64,000 nucleotides of DNA from Pseudomonas gingeri (GTDB lineage: Bacteria > Pseudomonadota > Gammaproteobacteria > Pseudomonadales > Pseudomonadaceae): NCBI RefSeq assembly GCF_013385425.1, contig NZ_JACAQA010000012.1:26547-90546 (forward strand), given 5' to 3'. Below the pieces are notes generated by a model. The model was not told the origin of the DNA and ran no database searches. It worked only from the letters and a program-made list of their open reading frames with translations. Of the stretch, positions 26,436-34,702 are shown piece by piece. The translations under genes were made by a program, and so were the position numbers. How positions within the stretch are numbered: position 1 is the first letter of the stretch; the number at the start of each line of letters is the position of its first letter.

Positions 26436-29375
26436 TCAGCTTAGCCCCAGCTCGGTCCATATCCGCATGACATCGCGGCGTTCGACCGCGAACTGATCGC
26501 CGGTGATCACCCCCGCCTCCTTCTGCAACGCCTGGCGGTGGGCGGCGGAGCGATAGGCCTTGTAGGCCTCGCGCAGCAGGTGGGCGTCCGTGGCGGGGAT
26601 CAGGCCCGCCTGCTCCAACCCTTCGAGAATGCGGATATTGTCGGTATAGCGGAGTAACGCCGGGTGCGCTTTCGACCAAGCCAATGTCGCGTATTGCACC
26701 ATAAATTCAATATCGACGATACCACCGGCATCCTGCTTGATATCGAAGGGCGCCGTGGCCTCGAAGGCATTGGCCGCCGTGCCCGCCGCGGTGGCCTTGC
26801 TCCCCAGGTTGTCGCGCATCTTGGCGCGCATCTCGCTGACTTCCTGACGCAAGGTCGGCAAATCCCGCTCACGCCCCAGCACCGCCGCGCGTACCTTCTC
26901 GAACGCCGTGCCGACCTCGTTGCAACCTACCAGCACCCGGGCGCGGATCAGCGCCTGGTGCTCCCAGGTCCAGGCTTCGTTCTGCTGGTAACGCTCGAAA
27001 GCGCCCAGGGAACTGACCAGCAGCCCCGAAGCCCCGGACGGACGCAGGCGCATGTCCACTTCATAGAGCTGGCCGGAGTTGGTCTGGGTGGTCAGCAGGT
27101 GAATGATCCGCTGGCCCAGGCGGGTGAAAAACTGCGCGGTATCGATAGGCTTGGCGCCATCGGTCTCGGCATTCGGGTCGCCGTCGTGGATAAACACCAG
27201 GTCCAGGTCCGAACCATGGCCCAGCTCGATACCACCGACCTTGCCGTAGCCGACAATAATAAAGCCCGGGTCGCACAGGCTGCCATCGACACGTCGTGGC
27301 GAACCATGGCGGCCGACGGTCTGGCGCCAGGCCAGGGCCAGCACCTGTTCGAGGATCGCTTCGGCGAGCCAGGTGAGGTAGTCGCTGACCTTCATCAACG
27401 GCAGGCTGCCGGAGATTTCCGAGGCCGCGACCCGCAGACGATGCGCCAGCTTGAAGTGGCGCAAGGCTTCCATCTGCTGCTCGAGGTCGTCTTCCGGAAT
27501 CCGCGTCAGGCGCTCACGCAGCTCCGCGGCCAGCTCCGGCGCCAGGGGCGGCTTGAATAGCCGGCCTTCGTTGAGCAACTCGTCAAGCAGCATCGGGAAG
27601 CGGGTGATCTGTTCGGCAATCCAGGGGCTCGCGGCACACAAGGTCAGCAAGCGGCGCAAGGCACCGGGGTTTTCCGTGAGCAGCACCAGGTAAGCCGAAC
27701 GCCGGGCCACGGCTTCCACCAGGGGCAGCACCCGCTCCAGCACCAGGTCCGGATCGGCATGCTCCACCGCCTGGGCCAGCAAGCGCGGGATAAAGGCATC
27801 GAGCCGCTCCCGACCGAGCCGCTGCATGGCGCGCAACTGCGGGCTGGTGCGCAGCGCCGTCAGTTGCTTCAGGGCCTTGGCGGCATCCTTGAAACCGCCT
27901 TCCTGCAACTGCCGGCAGGCCGCCTCTTCATCCTGGGACTCTTCCCACAGCGGCAGCCATTCGCCGCCGACCATCACTTCACAATCGGCGCCATCTTCTT
28001 CGTCCGGGTCGGCGATCACCTGGCGGAAATGCCAGTCGACCCGCCCGCGCCAGTACATCAACCGCTCATGAAACGCCTCCCAACTGTCGAAGCCCATCAT
28101 GAAAGCAATACGCGCGCGATCCTTCTCGCCATCGGGCAGCATCTGGGTCTGGCGGTCGGCAATCGCCTGGATCGCATGTTCGGTGTAGCGCAGGAATTCA
28201 TAGCCGCTGCGCAACTCGCCGATCACCGCCGGCGGCAGGTAACCCTGGCCTTCCAGGGTCCCCAGTACCTTCAACAACGGGCGCTGCTGCAGACTCAGGT
28301 CACGCCCGCCATGAATCAGCTGGAAGGCCTGGGCAATGAACTCGACCTCGCGAATGCCGCCGGAACCCAGCTTGATATTCTCGGCCATACCCTTGCGCCG
28401 GACTTCCTGCTGGATCAACTGCTTCATGGTGCGCAACGCTTCGATGGCCGAGAAGTCCAGATAGCGCCGATAGACGAAGGGCCGCAGCATATCCAGCAAC
28501 TGCGCGCCGGCCACCTGGTCGCCGGCCACCACCCGCGCCTTGATCATCGCGTAGCGCTCCCAGTCGCGCCCCTGGTCCTGGTAATACTGTTCCAGCGCGT
28601 TGAAGCTCAACACCAGCGCGCCGGCCGAGCCATAGGGGCGCAGGCGCATGTCGACGCGGAACACGAAGCCGTCGACGGTGATAGGGTCGAGTGCCTTGAT
28701 CAGTCGCTGGCCCAGGCGGATGAAAAACTCCTGGTTGTCCAGCGGGCGCTTGGTCCCGACCGTCTCGCCGCCTTCCGGGTAGGCAAAGATCAGGTCGATG
28801 TCGGAAGACAGGTTCAACTCCACGGCACCGAGCTTGCCCATGCCGAGGATGACCATCTGCTGCGGCTCGCCACTGCGCCGCCCGGTGGGTGTGCCGAACT
28901 GCTGGCAATGCCGTGGATACAACCAGTGATACCCCTGGTCGATGCAGGCGTCGGCCAGGTCGGAAAGGTCGCGACAGGTCTGCACCAGGTCCGCCTGGCG
29001 AGTCAGGTCGCGCCAGATGATCCGCACCTGCTGGCGCGTGCGCTGCCGGCGCAGGGCGCGGCCCAGTTCGTCCTCGGTTTCGACCTGCTGCAACGCCGCG
29101 GCGATCTGCCCGCACATCTCCCCCGGCGCGAAGCCGCGATCCAGGTCGCCGAACTGCGCCAGCTCCAGCAACATCAAAGGGTCACGCAGCGATTGTTCAA
29201 TAAAGAAGTCGCTGGCCGCGCCGACCCGGGCGAACTGCGCCCAGCGTGGCGCGGTCCATTCGCTCAGCCCGTGATCATCCTCCAGGGCGGCGACGGCAGC
29301 ACGAAACGACTGCTCGGCACGACTGGCGGCAGGCAGGAGAATGGCCGGCAGGTCGGCCAACATTGGAAGGCTCAT
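26436..29375 (-). CDS. glnE: Bifunctional glutamine synthetase adenylyltransferase / adenylyl-removing enzyme
   Basis: Controls nitrogen assimilation by adding AMP to, or removing it from, glutamine synthetase in response to PII and glutamine. The 979-residue chain has two nucleotidyltransferase domains. The N-terminal one has LNLSSDIDLIFAYPEGGE near residue 180 (deadenylylation); the C-terminal one has GHGSDLDLVFIHDGD near residue 700 (adenylylation), each with the DxD metal site. The ATG at 29375 has an AAGGAT ribosome site. It is divergent from aceE across 382 bp. In several pseudomonads ilvE lies between glnE and waaF; here only 55 bp separates them. Confidence 0.97.
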   Translation of the reverse strand: MSLPMLADLPAILLPAASRAEQSFRAAVAALEDDHGLSEWTAPRWAQFARVGAASDFFIEQSLRDPLMLLELAQFGDLDRGFAPGEMCGQIAAALQQVETEDELGRALRRQRTRQQVRIIWRDLTRQADLVQTCRDLSDLADACIDQGYHWLYPRHCQQFGTPTGRRSGEPQQMVILGMGKLGAVELNLSSDIDLIFAYPEGGETVGTKRPLDNQEFFIRLGQRLIKALDPITVDGFVFRVDMRLRPYGSAGALVLSFNALEQYYQDQGRDWERYAMIKARVVAGDQVAGAQLLDMLRPFVYRRYLDFSAIEALRTMKQLIQQEVRRKGMAENIKLGSGGIREVEFIAQAFQLIHGGRDLSLQQRPLLKVLGTLEGQGYLPPAVIGELRSGYEFLRYTEHAIQAIADRQTQMLPDGEKDRARIAFMMGFDSWEAFHERLMYWRGRVDWHFRQVIADPDEEDGADCEVMVGGEWLPLWEESQDEEAACRQLQEGGFKDAAKALKQLTALRTSPQLRAMQRLGRERLDAFIPRLLAQAVEHADPDLVLERVLPLVEAVARRSAYLVLLTENPGALRRLLTLCAASPWIAEQITRFPMLLDELLNEGRLFKPPLAPELAAELRERLTRIPEDDLEQQMEALRHFKLAHRLRVAASEISGSLPLMKVSDYLTWLAEAILEQVLALAWRQTVGRHGSPRRVDGSLCDPGFIIVGYGKVGGIELGHGSDLDLVFIHDGDPNAETDGAKPIDTAQFFTRLGQRIIHLLTTQTNSGQLYEVDMRLRPSGASGLLVSSLGAFERYQQNEAWTWEHQALIRARVLVGCNEVGTAFEKVRAAVLGRERDLPTLRQEVSEMRAKMRDNLGSKATAAGTAANAFEATAPFDIKQDAGGIVDIEFMVQYATLAWSKAHPALLRYTDNIRILEGLEQAGLIPATDAHLLREAYKAYRSAAHRQALQKEAGVITGDQFAVERRDVMRIWTELGLS

Positions 29376-29581
29376 GGTCTATCCTTGGTGATCGAACAAT
29401 CAGCCGCAGTCTGTGATAGCGAGAAACACGCTCTGGAAAGGACTGTCGAACAAAAGTTAGAAATAGCTGATAATGGTTATTTTTTGGCAGCCAGCCTCAA
29501 AAAGGTGGTCACCTTGATTATTTTCCAACCAACAATATCGATTACGCTCACAACATAGCAGGAAGTTTTTACTCGTCGATC

Positions 29582-29648
29582 TGTAGTTTTACTACTCGTC
29601 TATACATTCGAAAGGCTGAAATGGTCGACGATTTGTAGTAAAACTACA
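29582..29648 (+). promoter_or_regulatory. Two palindromic operator-like sites upstream of aceE
   Basis: TGTAGTTTTACTACT (29582-29596) and TGTAGTAAAACTACA (29634-29648) share the pattern TGTAGT-N3-ACTACA; the second is a perfect palindrome, the first has one mismatch. Their centres are 52 bp apart, about five helical turns, in the 382-bp gap between glnE and aceE. A GntR-type dimer is a natural candidate binder, by motif style only. The rest of the gap is A/T-rich with no gene. Confidence 0.6.
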
Positions 29649-29757
29649 GGACTCCGGTACAACCTCCGGACATCCAAGAATTTATGTCGTCTGCCCACAA
29701 GGCCAGTCGCAAACTCAGGCAACCGATTCTGGAAGCCTTTCCGCCCTGGAGCAAGCC

Positions 29758-32403
29758 ATGCAAGACCTCGATCCCGTCGAAACCCAGGAATGGCTGGACG
29801 CCCTGGAATCGGTTCTCGACAAAGAAGGCGAAGACCGTGCTCACTACCTGATGACCCGTATGGGCGAACTCGCGACCCGCAGCGGCTCGCAACTGCCCTA
29901 CGCCATCACCACGCCTTACCGCAACACGATTCCCGTCACCCACGAAGCACGCATGCCTGGCGACCTGTTCATGGAACGCCGCATTCGCTCGCTGGTGCGC
30001 TGGAACGCGATGGCCATGGTAATGCGCACGAACTTGAAAGATTCTGACCTGGGCGGTCACATCTCCAGCTTCGCCTCCAGCGCCACCCTGTATGACATCG
30101 GTTTCAACTACTTCTTCCAGGCCCCGACCGACGAACACGGCGGCGACCTGATCTACTTCCAGGGCCACACCTCGCCAGGCGTCTACGCCCGTGCGTTCAT
30201 GGAAGGCCGCATCACCGAAGAACAGATGAACAACTTCCGCCAGGAAGTCGACGGTCAGGGCCTCTCGTCCTACCCGCACCCTTGGCTGATGCCGGACTTC
30301 TGGCAGTTCCCGACCGTATCCATGGGTCTGGGTCCGATCCAGGCGATCTACCAGGCACGCTTCATGAAGTACCTGGAAGCTCGCGGTTTCATCCCTGAAG
30401 GCAAGCAGAAGGTCTGGTGCTTCCTGGGCGACGGCGAGTGCGACGAGCCGGAATCCCTGGGTGCCATCTCCCTGGCCGGCCGCGAGAAGCTGGACAACCT
30501 GATCTTCGTCATCAACTGCAACCTGCAGCGCCTCGACGGCCCGGTTCGCGGCAACGGCAAGATCATCCAGGAACTCGAAGGCGTGTTCCGTGGCGCCCAG
30601 TGGAACGTCACCAAAGTCATCTGGGGCCGTTTCTGGGACCCACTGCTGGCCAAGGACGTCGACGGCATCCTGCAACGCCGGATGGACGAAGTCATCGACG
30701 GCGAGTACCAGAACTACAAGGCCAAAGACGGCGCGTTCGTGCGTGAACACTTCTTCAACTCGCCGGAACTCAAGGCGATGGTTGCCGACCTGTCCGACGA
30801 CGAGATCTGGAAACTCAACCGTGGCGGCCACGACCCGTACAAGGTCTACGCGGCGTACCACGAAGCGGTCAACCACAAGGAACAACCGACCGTCATCCTG
30901 GCCAAGACCATCAAGGGTTATGGCACCGGTGCCGGCGAAGCGAAGAACACCGCGCACAACACCAAGAAGGTCGATGTCGAAAGCCTGAAGCTGTTCCGCG
31001 ATCGTTTCGACATTCCGGTCAAAGACGACCAGCTGGAAAACCTGCCGTTCTTCAAGCCGGAACCCAACAGCGCCGAAGCCCGCTACCTCAGCGAGCGCCG
31101 TACCGCACTGGGCGGTTTCGTGCCACAGCGCCGCGCGCAAAGCTTCAACATCCCGACGCCGCCACTCGATACCCTCAAGGCTATCCTGGACGGCTCGGGC
31201 GACCGTGAAATCTCCACCACCATGGCCTTCGTGCGGATCCTCGCGCAGCTGGTCAAGGACAAGGAAATCGGTTCGCGCATCGTCCCGATCATCCCGGACG
31301 AAGCCCGTACCTTCGGCATGGAAGGCATGTTCCGCCAACTGGGCATCTACTCCTCCGTCGGCCAGCTCTACGAGCCAGTCGATAAAGACCAGGTGATGTT
31401 CTACAAGGAAGACAAGAAGGGCCAGATTCTCGAAGAAGGCATCAACGAAGCAGGCGCCATGAGCTCCTTCATCGCCGCCGGTACTTCGTACTCCAGCCAC
31501 AACCAGCCGATGCTGCCGTTCTACATCTTCTACTCGATGTTCGGCTTCCAGCGCATCGGCGACCTGGCCTGGGCCGCCGGCGACAGCCGCACCCGTGGTT
31601 TCCTGATCGGCGGTACCGCAGGCAGAACCACGCTGAACGGCGAAGGCCTGCAGCACGAAGACGGTCACAGCCACATCCTCGCGGGCACCATCCCGAACTG
31701 CCGTACCTTCGATCCAACCTACGGCTACGAGCTGGCGGTGATCATCCAGGACGGCATGAAGAAGATGACCGAAGAGCAGCAGGACGTTTTCTACTACATC
31801 ACCGTGATGAACGAGTCCTACCAGCAACCCGCCATGCCGGCCGGTGTTGAAGAGGGCATCATCAAGGGCATGTACCTGCTCGAGGAAGACACCAAGGAAG
31901 CGGCCCACCACGTGCAACTGATGGGCTCCGGCACCATCCTGCGCGAAGTGCGTGAAGCGGCGAAGATCCTGCGTGAGCAATTCAACATCGGCGCCGACGT
32001 GTGGAGCGTCACCAGCTTCAACGAACTGCGTCGCGACGGCCTGGCCGTGGAGCGCAGCAACCGCCTGCACCCGGGCCAGAAGCCAAAGCTGAGCTACGTC
32101 GAAGAATGCCTCAACGGCCGCAAAGGTCCGGTGATCGCCTCTACCGACTACATGAAGTTGTTTGCCGAACAGATTCGTCAGTGGGTCCCATCCAAGGAAT
32201 TCAAAGTCCTGGGTACCGACGGTTTCGGCCGCAGTGACAGCCGCAAGAAGCTGCGTCACTTCTTCGAAGTCGACCGTCATTTCGTGGTGTTGGCAGCCCT
32301 GGAAGCCTTGGCTGACCGTGGTGAGATCGAACCCAAGGTGGTGGCTGACGCCATCGTCAAGTTCGGGATCAACCCGGAAAAACGCAACCCACTGGACTGC
32401 TGA
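29758..32403 (+). CDS. aceE: Pyruvate dehydrogenase E1 component
   Basis: Homodimeric thiamine diphosphate enzyme that decarboxylates pyruvate and acetylates the lipoyl groups of AceF. The 881 residues match the family. The thiamine diphosphate motif is seen as LGDGECDEPESLGAISLAGR and the following INCNLQRLDGPVRG near residue 225-260; the transketolase-type pyrimidine domain lies in the second half (AGAMSSFIAAGTSYS, then YIFYSMFGFQRIGD). A GGAG ribosome site precedes the ATG. It is co-transcribed with aceF, 11 bp downstream, and probably controlled through the palindromes at 29582-29648. Confidence 0.98.
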   Translation: MQDLDPVETQEWLDALESVLDKEGEDRAHYLMTRMGELATRSGSQLPYAITTPYRNTIPVTHEARMPGDLFMERRIRSLVRWNAMAMVMRTNLKDSDLGGHISSFASSATLYDIGFNYFFQAPTDEHGGDLIYFQGHTSPGVYARAFMEGRITEEQMNNFRQEVDGQGLSSYPHPWLMPDFWQFPTVSMGLGPIQAIYQARFMKYLEARGFIPEGKQKVWCFLGDGECDEPESLGAISLAGREKLDNLIFVINCNLQRLDGPVRGNGKIIQELEGVFRGAQWNVTKVIWGRFWDPLLAKDVDGILQRRMDEVIDGEYQNYKAKDGAFVREHFFNSPELKAMVADLSDDEIWKLNRGGHDPYKVYAAYHEAVNHKEQPTVILAKTIKGYGTGAGEAKNTAHNTKKVDVESLKLFRDRFDIPVKDDQLENLPFFKPEPNSAEARYLSERRTALGGFVPQRRAQSFNIPTPPLDTLKAILDGSGDREISTTMAFVRILAQLVKDKEIGSRIVPIIPDEARTFGMEGMFRQLGIYSSVGQLYEPVDKDQVMFYKEDKKGQILEEGINEAGAMSSFIAAGTSYSSHNQPMLPFYIFYSMFGFQRIGDLAWAAGDSRTRGFLIGGTAGRTTLNGEGLQHEDGHSHILAGTIPNCRTFDPTYGYELAVIIQDGMKKMTEEQQDVFYYITVMNESYQQPAMPAGVEEGIIKGMYLLEEDTKEAAHHVQLMGSGTILREVREAAKILREQFNIGADVWSVTSFNELRRDGLAVERSNRLHPGQKPKLSYVEECLNGRKGPVIASTDYMKLFAEQIRQWVPSKEFKVLGTDGFGRSDSRKKLRHFFEVDRHFVVLAALEALADRGEIEPKVVADAIVKFGINPEKRNPLDC

Positions 32404-32414
32404 GGAGACACCCT

Positions 32415-34373
32415 GTGAGCGAACTCATTCGCGTACCTGACATCGGCAGCGGTGAAGGTGAAGTAATCGAACTGTTTGTGAAGGTCGGCGACCGCATCGA
32501 AGCCGACCAGAGCATCCTGACGCTGGAATCGGACAAGGCGAGCATGGAAGTGCCCGCGCCGAAAGCCGGCATCATCAAGAGCCTGAAAGTGAAGCTGGGC
32601 GACCGCCTGAAAGAAGGCGACGAGCTGCTGGAACTGGAAGTCGAAGGTGCCGCTGCTGCGGCGCCTGCGGCTGCACCGGCACCTGTTGCCCAGGCGGCCG
32701 CGCCGGTTGCGGCCGCCGCACCAGTTGCCGCTCCGAGCGCCGCACCTGCCGCCGCCTCGGCCCAGCCAGTGCACGTGCCGGACATCGGTTCGTCGGGCAA
32801 GGCCCAGATCATCGAGATCTCGGTCAAGGTCGGTGACAGCATCGAAGCCGATCAATCGCTGATCACCCTCGAATCCGACAAGGCCAGCATGGAAATCCCA
32901 TCGCCGGTCGCCGGTGTCGTGGAAAGCATCAGCGTCAAGCTCAACGATGAAGTCGGTACCGGCGACCTGATCCTGGTCCTGAAAGTCGCGGGCGCGGCGT
33001 CGGCCGCTGCCCCAGCACCGGCCCAAGCCGCCGCCGCACCTGCTGCCGCTCCGGCGCCAGCGGCTGCACCGGCCGCTCCGGTTGCCGACAGCGTGCAGGA
33101 CATCCACGTGCCGGATATCGGCTCGGCGGGCAAGGCCAAGATCATCGAAGTCTCGGTCAAGGCCGGCGACACCGTCGAGGTCGATCAATCGCTGATCACC
33201 CTCGAATCCGACAAAGCCAGCATGGAAATCCCATCGCCGGCCGCCGGCGTGGTGGAAAGCATTTCCATCAAGCTCGACGACGAAGTCGGTACCGGCGACC
33301 TGATCCTCAAGCTGAAGGTCAAGGGCGTTGCCGCGCCAGCCGCTCCTGCTCCAGCAGTTGCACCTGCCGCACCGGCCAAGGCTGAAGCCGCACCTGCTGC
33401 TGCGCCGGCTCCAGCCGCTGCCCCGGTAGCCGCTCCGGCCAACCCGGGTGCCAAGGTTCACGCCGGCCCGGCGGTACGCCAACTGGCCCGTGAATTCGGC
33501 GTCGAGCTGAACGCGGTCAGCGCCAGCGGCCCCCACGGTCGCATCCTCAAGGAAGACGTGCAGGCCTACGTCAAGGCGATGATGCAGAAAGCCAAGGAAG
33601 CACCGGCCGCCGCACCTGCTGGCGCCACCGGCGGTGCCGGTATCCCGCCGATCCCGGTCGTAGACTTCAGCCGCTTCGGCGAAATCGAAGAAGTGCCGAT
33701 GACCCGCCTGATGCAGGCTGGCGCCGCCAACCTGCACCGCAGCTGGCTGAACGTGCCGCACGTGACCCAATTCGACTCGGCGGATATCACCGAGCTGGAA
33801 GCATTCCGCGTGGCCCAGAAAGCCGTGGCCGAGAAGGCTGGCGTCAAGCTGACCATCCTGCCGCTGCTGCTCAAGACCTGCGCTCACCTGCTCAAGGAAC
33901 TGCCGGACTTCAACAGTTCGCTGGCCCCAAGCGGCAAGGCGATCATCCGCAAGAAGTACGTCAACATCGGCTTCGCCGTCGACACGCCGGATGGCCTGCT
34001 GGTTCCGGTGATCAAGAACGTCGACCAGAAGAACCTGCTGCAACTCGCCGCCGAAGCGGCTTCCCTGGCTGAAAAAGCCCGGACCAAGAAGCTCTCCGCC
34101 GACGACATGCAGGGCGCCTGCTTCACCATTTCCAGCCTCGGGCACATTGGCGGCACCGGCTTCACGCCGATCGTCAACGCGCCGGAAGTGGCGATCCTCG
34201 GTGTCTCCAAGGCCACCATCCAGCCGGTCTGGGACGGCAAGGCCTTCCAGCCCAAGCTGATGCTGCCACTGTCGCTGTCCTACGATCACCGGGTGATCAA
34301 CGGTGCAGCCGCCGCGCGCTTCACCAAGCGCCTGAGCGACCTGCTGGCGGATATCCGCACTATCCTGCTGTAA
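32415..34373 (+). CDS. aceF: Pyruvate dehydrogenase E2, dihydrolipoamide acetyltransferase with three lipoyl domains
   Basis: Core of the pyruvate dehydrogenase complex: transfers acetyl from lipoyl arms to CoA. The start is GTG with a GAGGAG site. In order, the 652 residues hold three lipoyl domains (about residues 1-75, 118-190 and 232-305), each with the modified Lys in ESDKASME, joined by long Ala/Pro linkers; a peripheral subunit-binding domain (GPAVRQLAREFGVELNAVSASG, about 355-390); and the catalytic domain ending in SLSYDHRVINGAAAARF with the His and Asp-equivalent positions. Domains two and three are almost the same even in DNA, pointing to a tandem duplication. P. aeruginosa AceF has two such domains, as I recall. 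Confidence 0.97.
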   Translation: MSELIRVPDIGSGEGEVIELFVKVGDRIEADQSILTLESDKASMEVPAPKAGIIKSLKVKLGDRLKEGDELLELEVEGAAAAAPAAAPAPVAQAAAPVAAAAPVAAPSAAPAAASAQPVHVPDIGSSGKAQIIEISVKVGDSIEADQSLITLESDKASMEIPSPVAGVVESISVKLNDEVGTGDLILVLKVAGAASAAAPAPAQAAAAPAAAPAPAAAPAAPVADSVQDIHVPDIGSAGKAKIIEVSVKAGDTVEVDQSLITLESDKASMEIPSPAAGVVESISIKLDDEVGTGDLILKLKVKGVAAPAAPAPAVAPAAPAKAEAAPAAAPAPAAAPVAAPANPGAKVHAGPAVRQLAREFGVELNAVSASGPHGRILKEDVQAYVKAMMQKAKEAPAAAPAGATGGAGIPPIPVVDFSRFGEIEEVPMTRLMQAGAANLHRSWLNVPHVTQFDSADITELEAFRVAQKAVAEKAGVKLTILPLLLKTCAHLLKELPDFNSSLAPSGKAIIRKKYVNIGFAVDTPDGLLVPVIKNVDQKNLLQLAAEAASLAEKARTKKLSADDMQGACFTISSLGHIGGTGFTPIVNAPEVAILGVSKATIQPVWDGKAFQPKLMLPLSLSYDHRVINGAAAARFTKRLSDLLADIRTILL

Positions 34374-34380
34374 CCGCGAA

Positions 34381-34408
34381 CCCGGTCTCTTCCCTTGAGG
34401 AGACCGGG
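34381..34408 (+). terminator. Hairpin directly after aceF
   Basis: CCCGGTCTC (34381-34389) pairs with GAGACCGGG (34400-34408), 7 bp after the aceF stop. There is no T tract, so it may act as an mRNA 3' stabiliser ahead of the stronger terminator at 34448. Confidence 0.55.
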
Positions 34409-34447
34409 CCCGCGTACCGATTTCCGAGCGCCACGCTCGTACCTCAA

Positions 34448-34473
34448 CCCCGCCAATTGGCGGGGCTTTTTTT
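34448..34473 (+). terminator. Rho-independent terminator of aceEF
   Basis: CCCCGCC and GGCGGGG form a 7-bp stem around AATT, followed by C and seven T residues. The remaining sequence up to 34702 shows no gene or repeat that I can identify. Confidence 0.93.
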
Positions 34474-34702
34474 GCCTGTTTTCCGGGCAATGCCATAAAC
34501 GATTCAGCAAACACCGTGCGCCCCTTGAAATAGACGGGTGGCGACGCCCGTCAATTGAAGAAATCCCCTCCTCGGCCGATACATTGAAGGCACGGAGCCA
34601 CTGTTGTGCTTGTCAGCCTGACCTGCTTAATGCAACCTTGCCCAACACGCCAGAAAAACGGTTTGTACCCAGCGTGACCCGTACTCTTGAAGCGAGCTCT
34701 CA

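Noticed and set aside
29644..32280. A minus-strand open frame of 878 codons opposite aceE
   Set aside because: It mirrors aceE codon by codon, with a Val/Asp/His-rich product and no ribosome site. aceE is certain.
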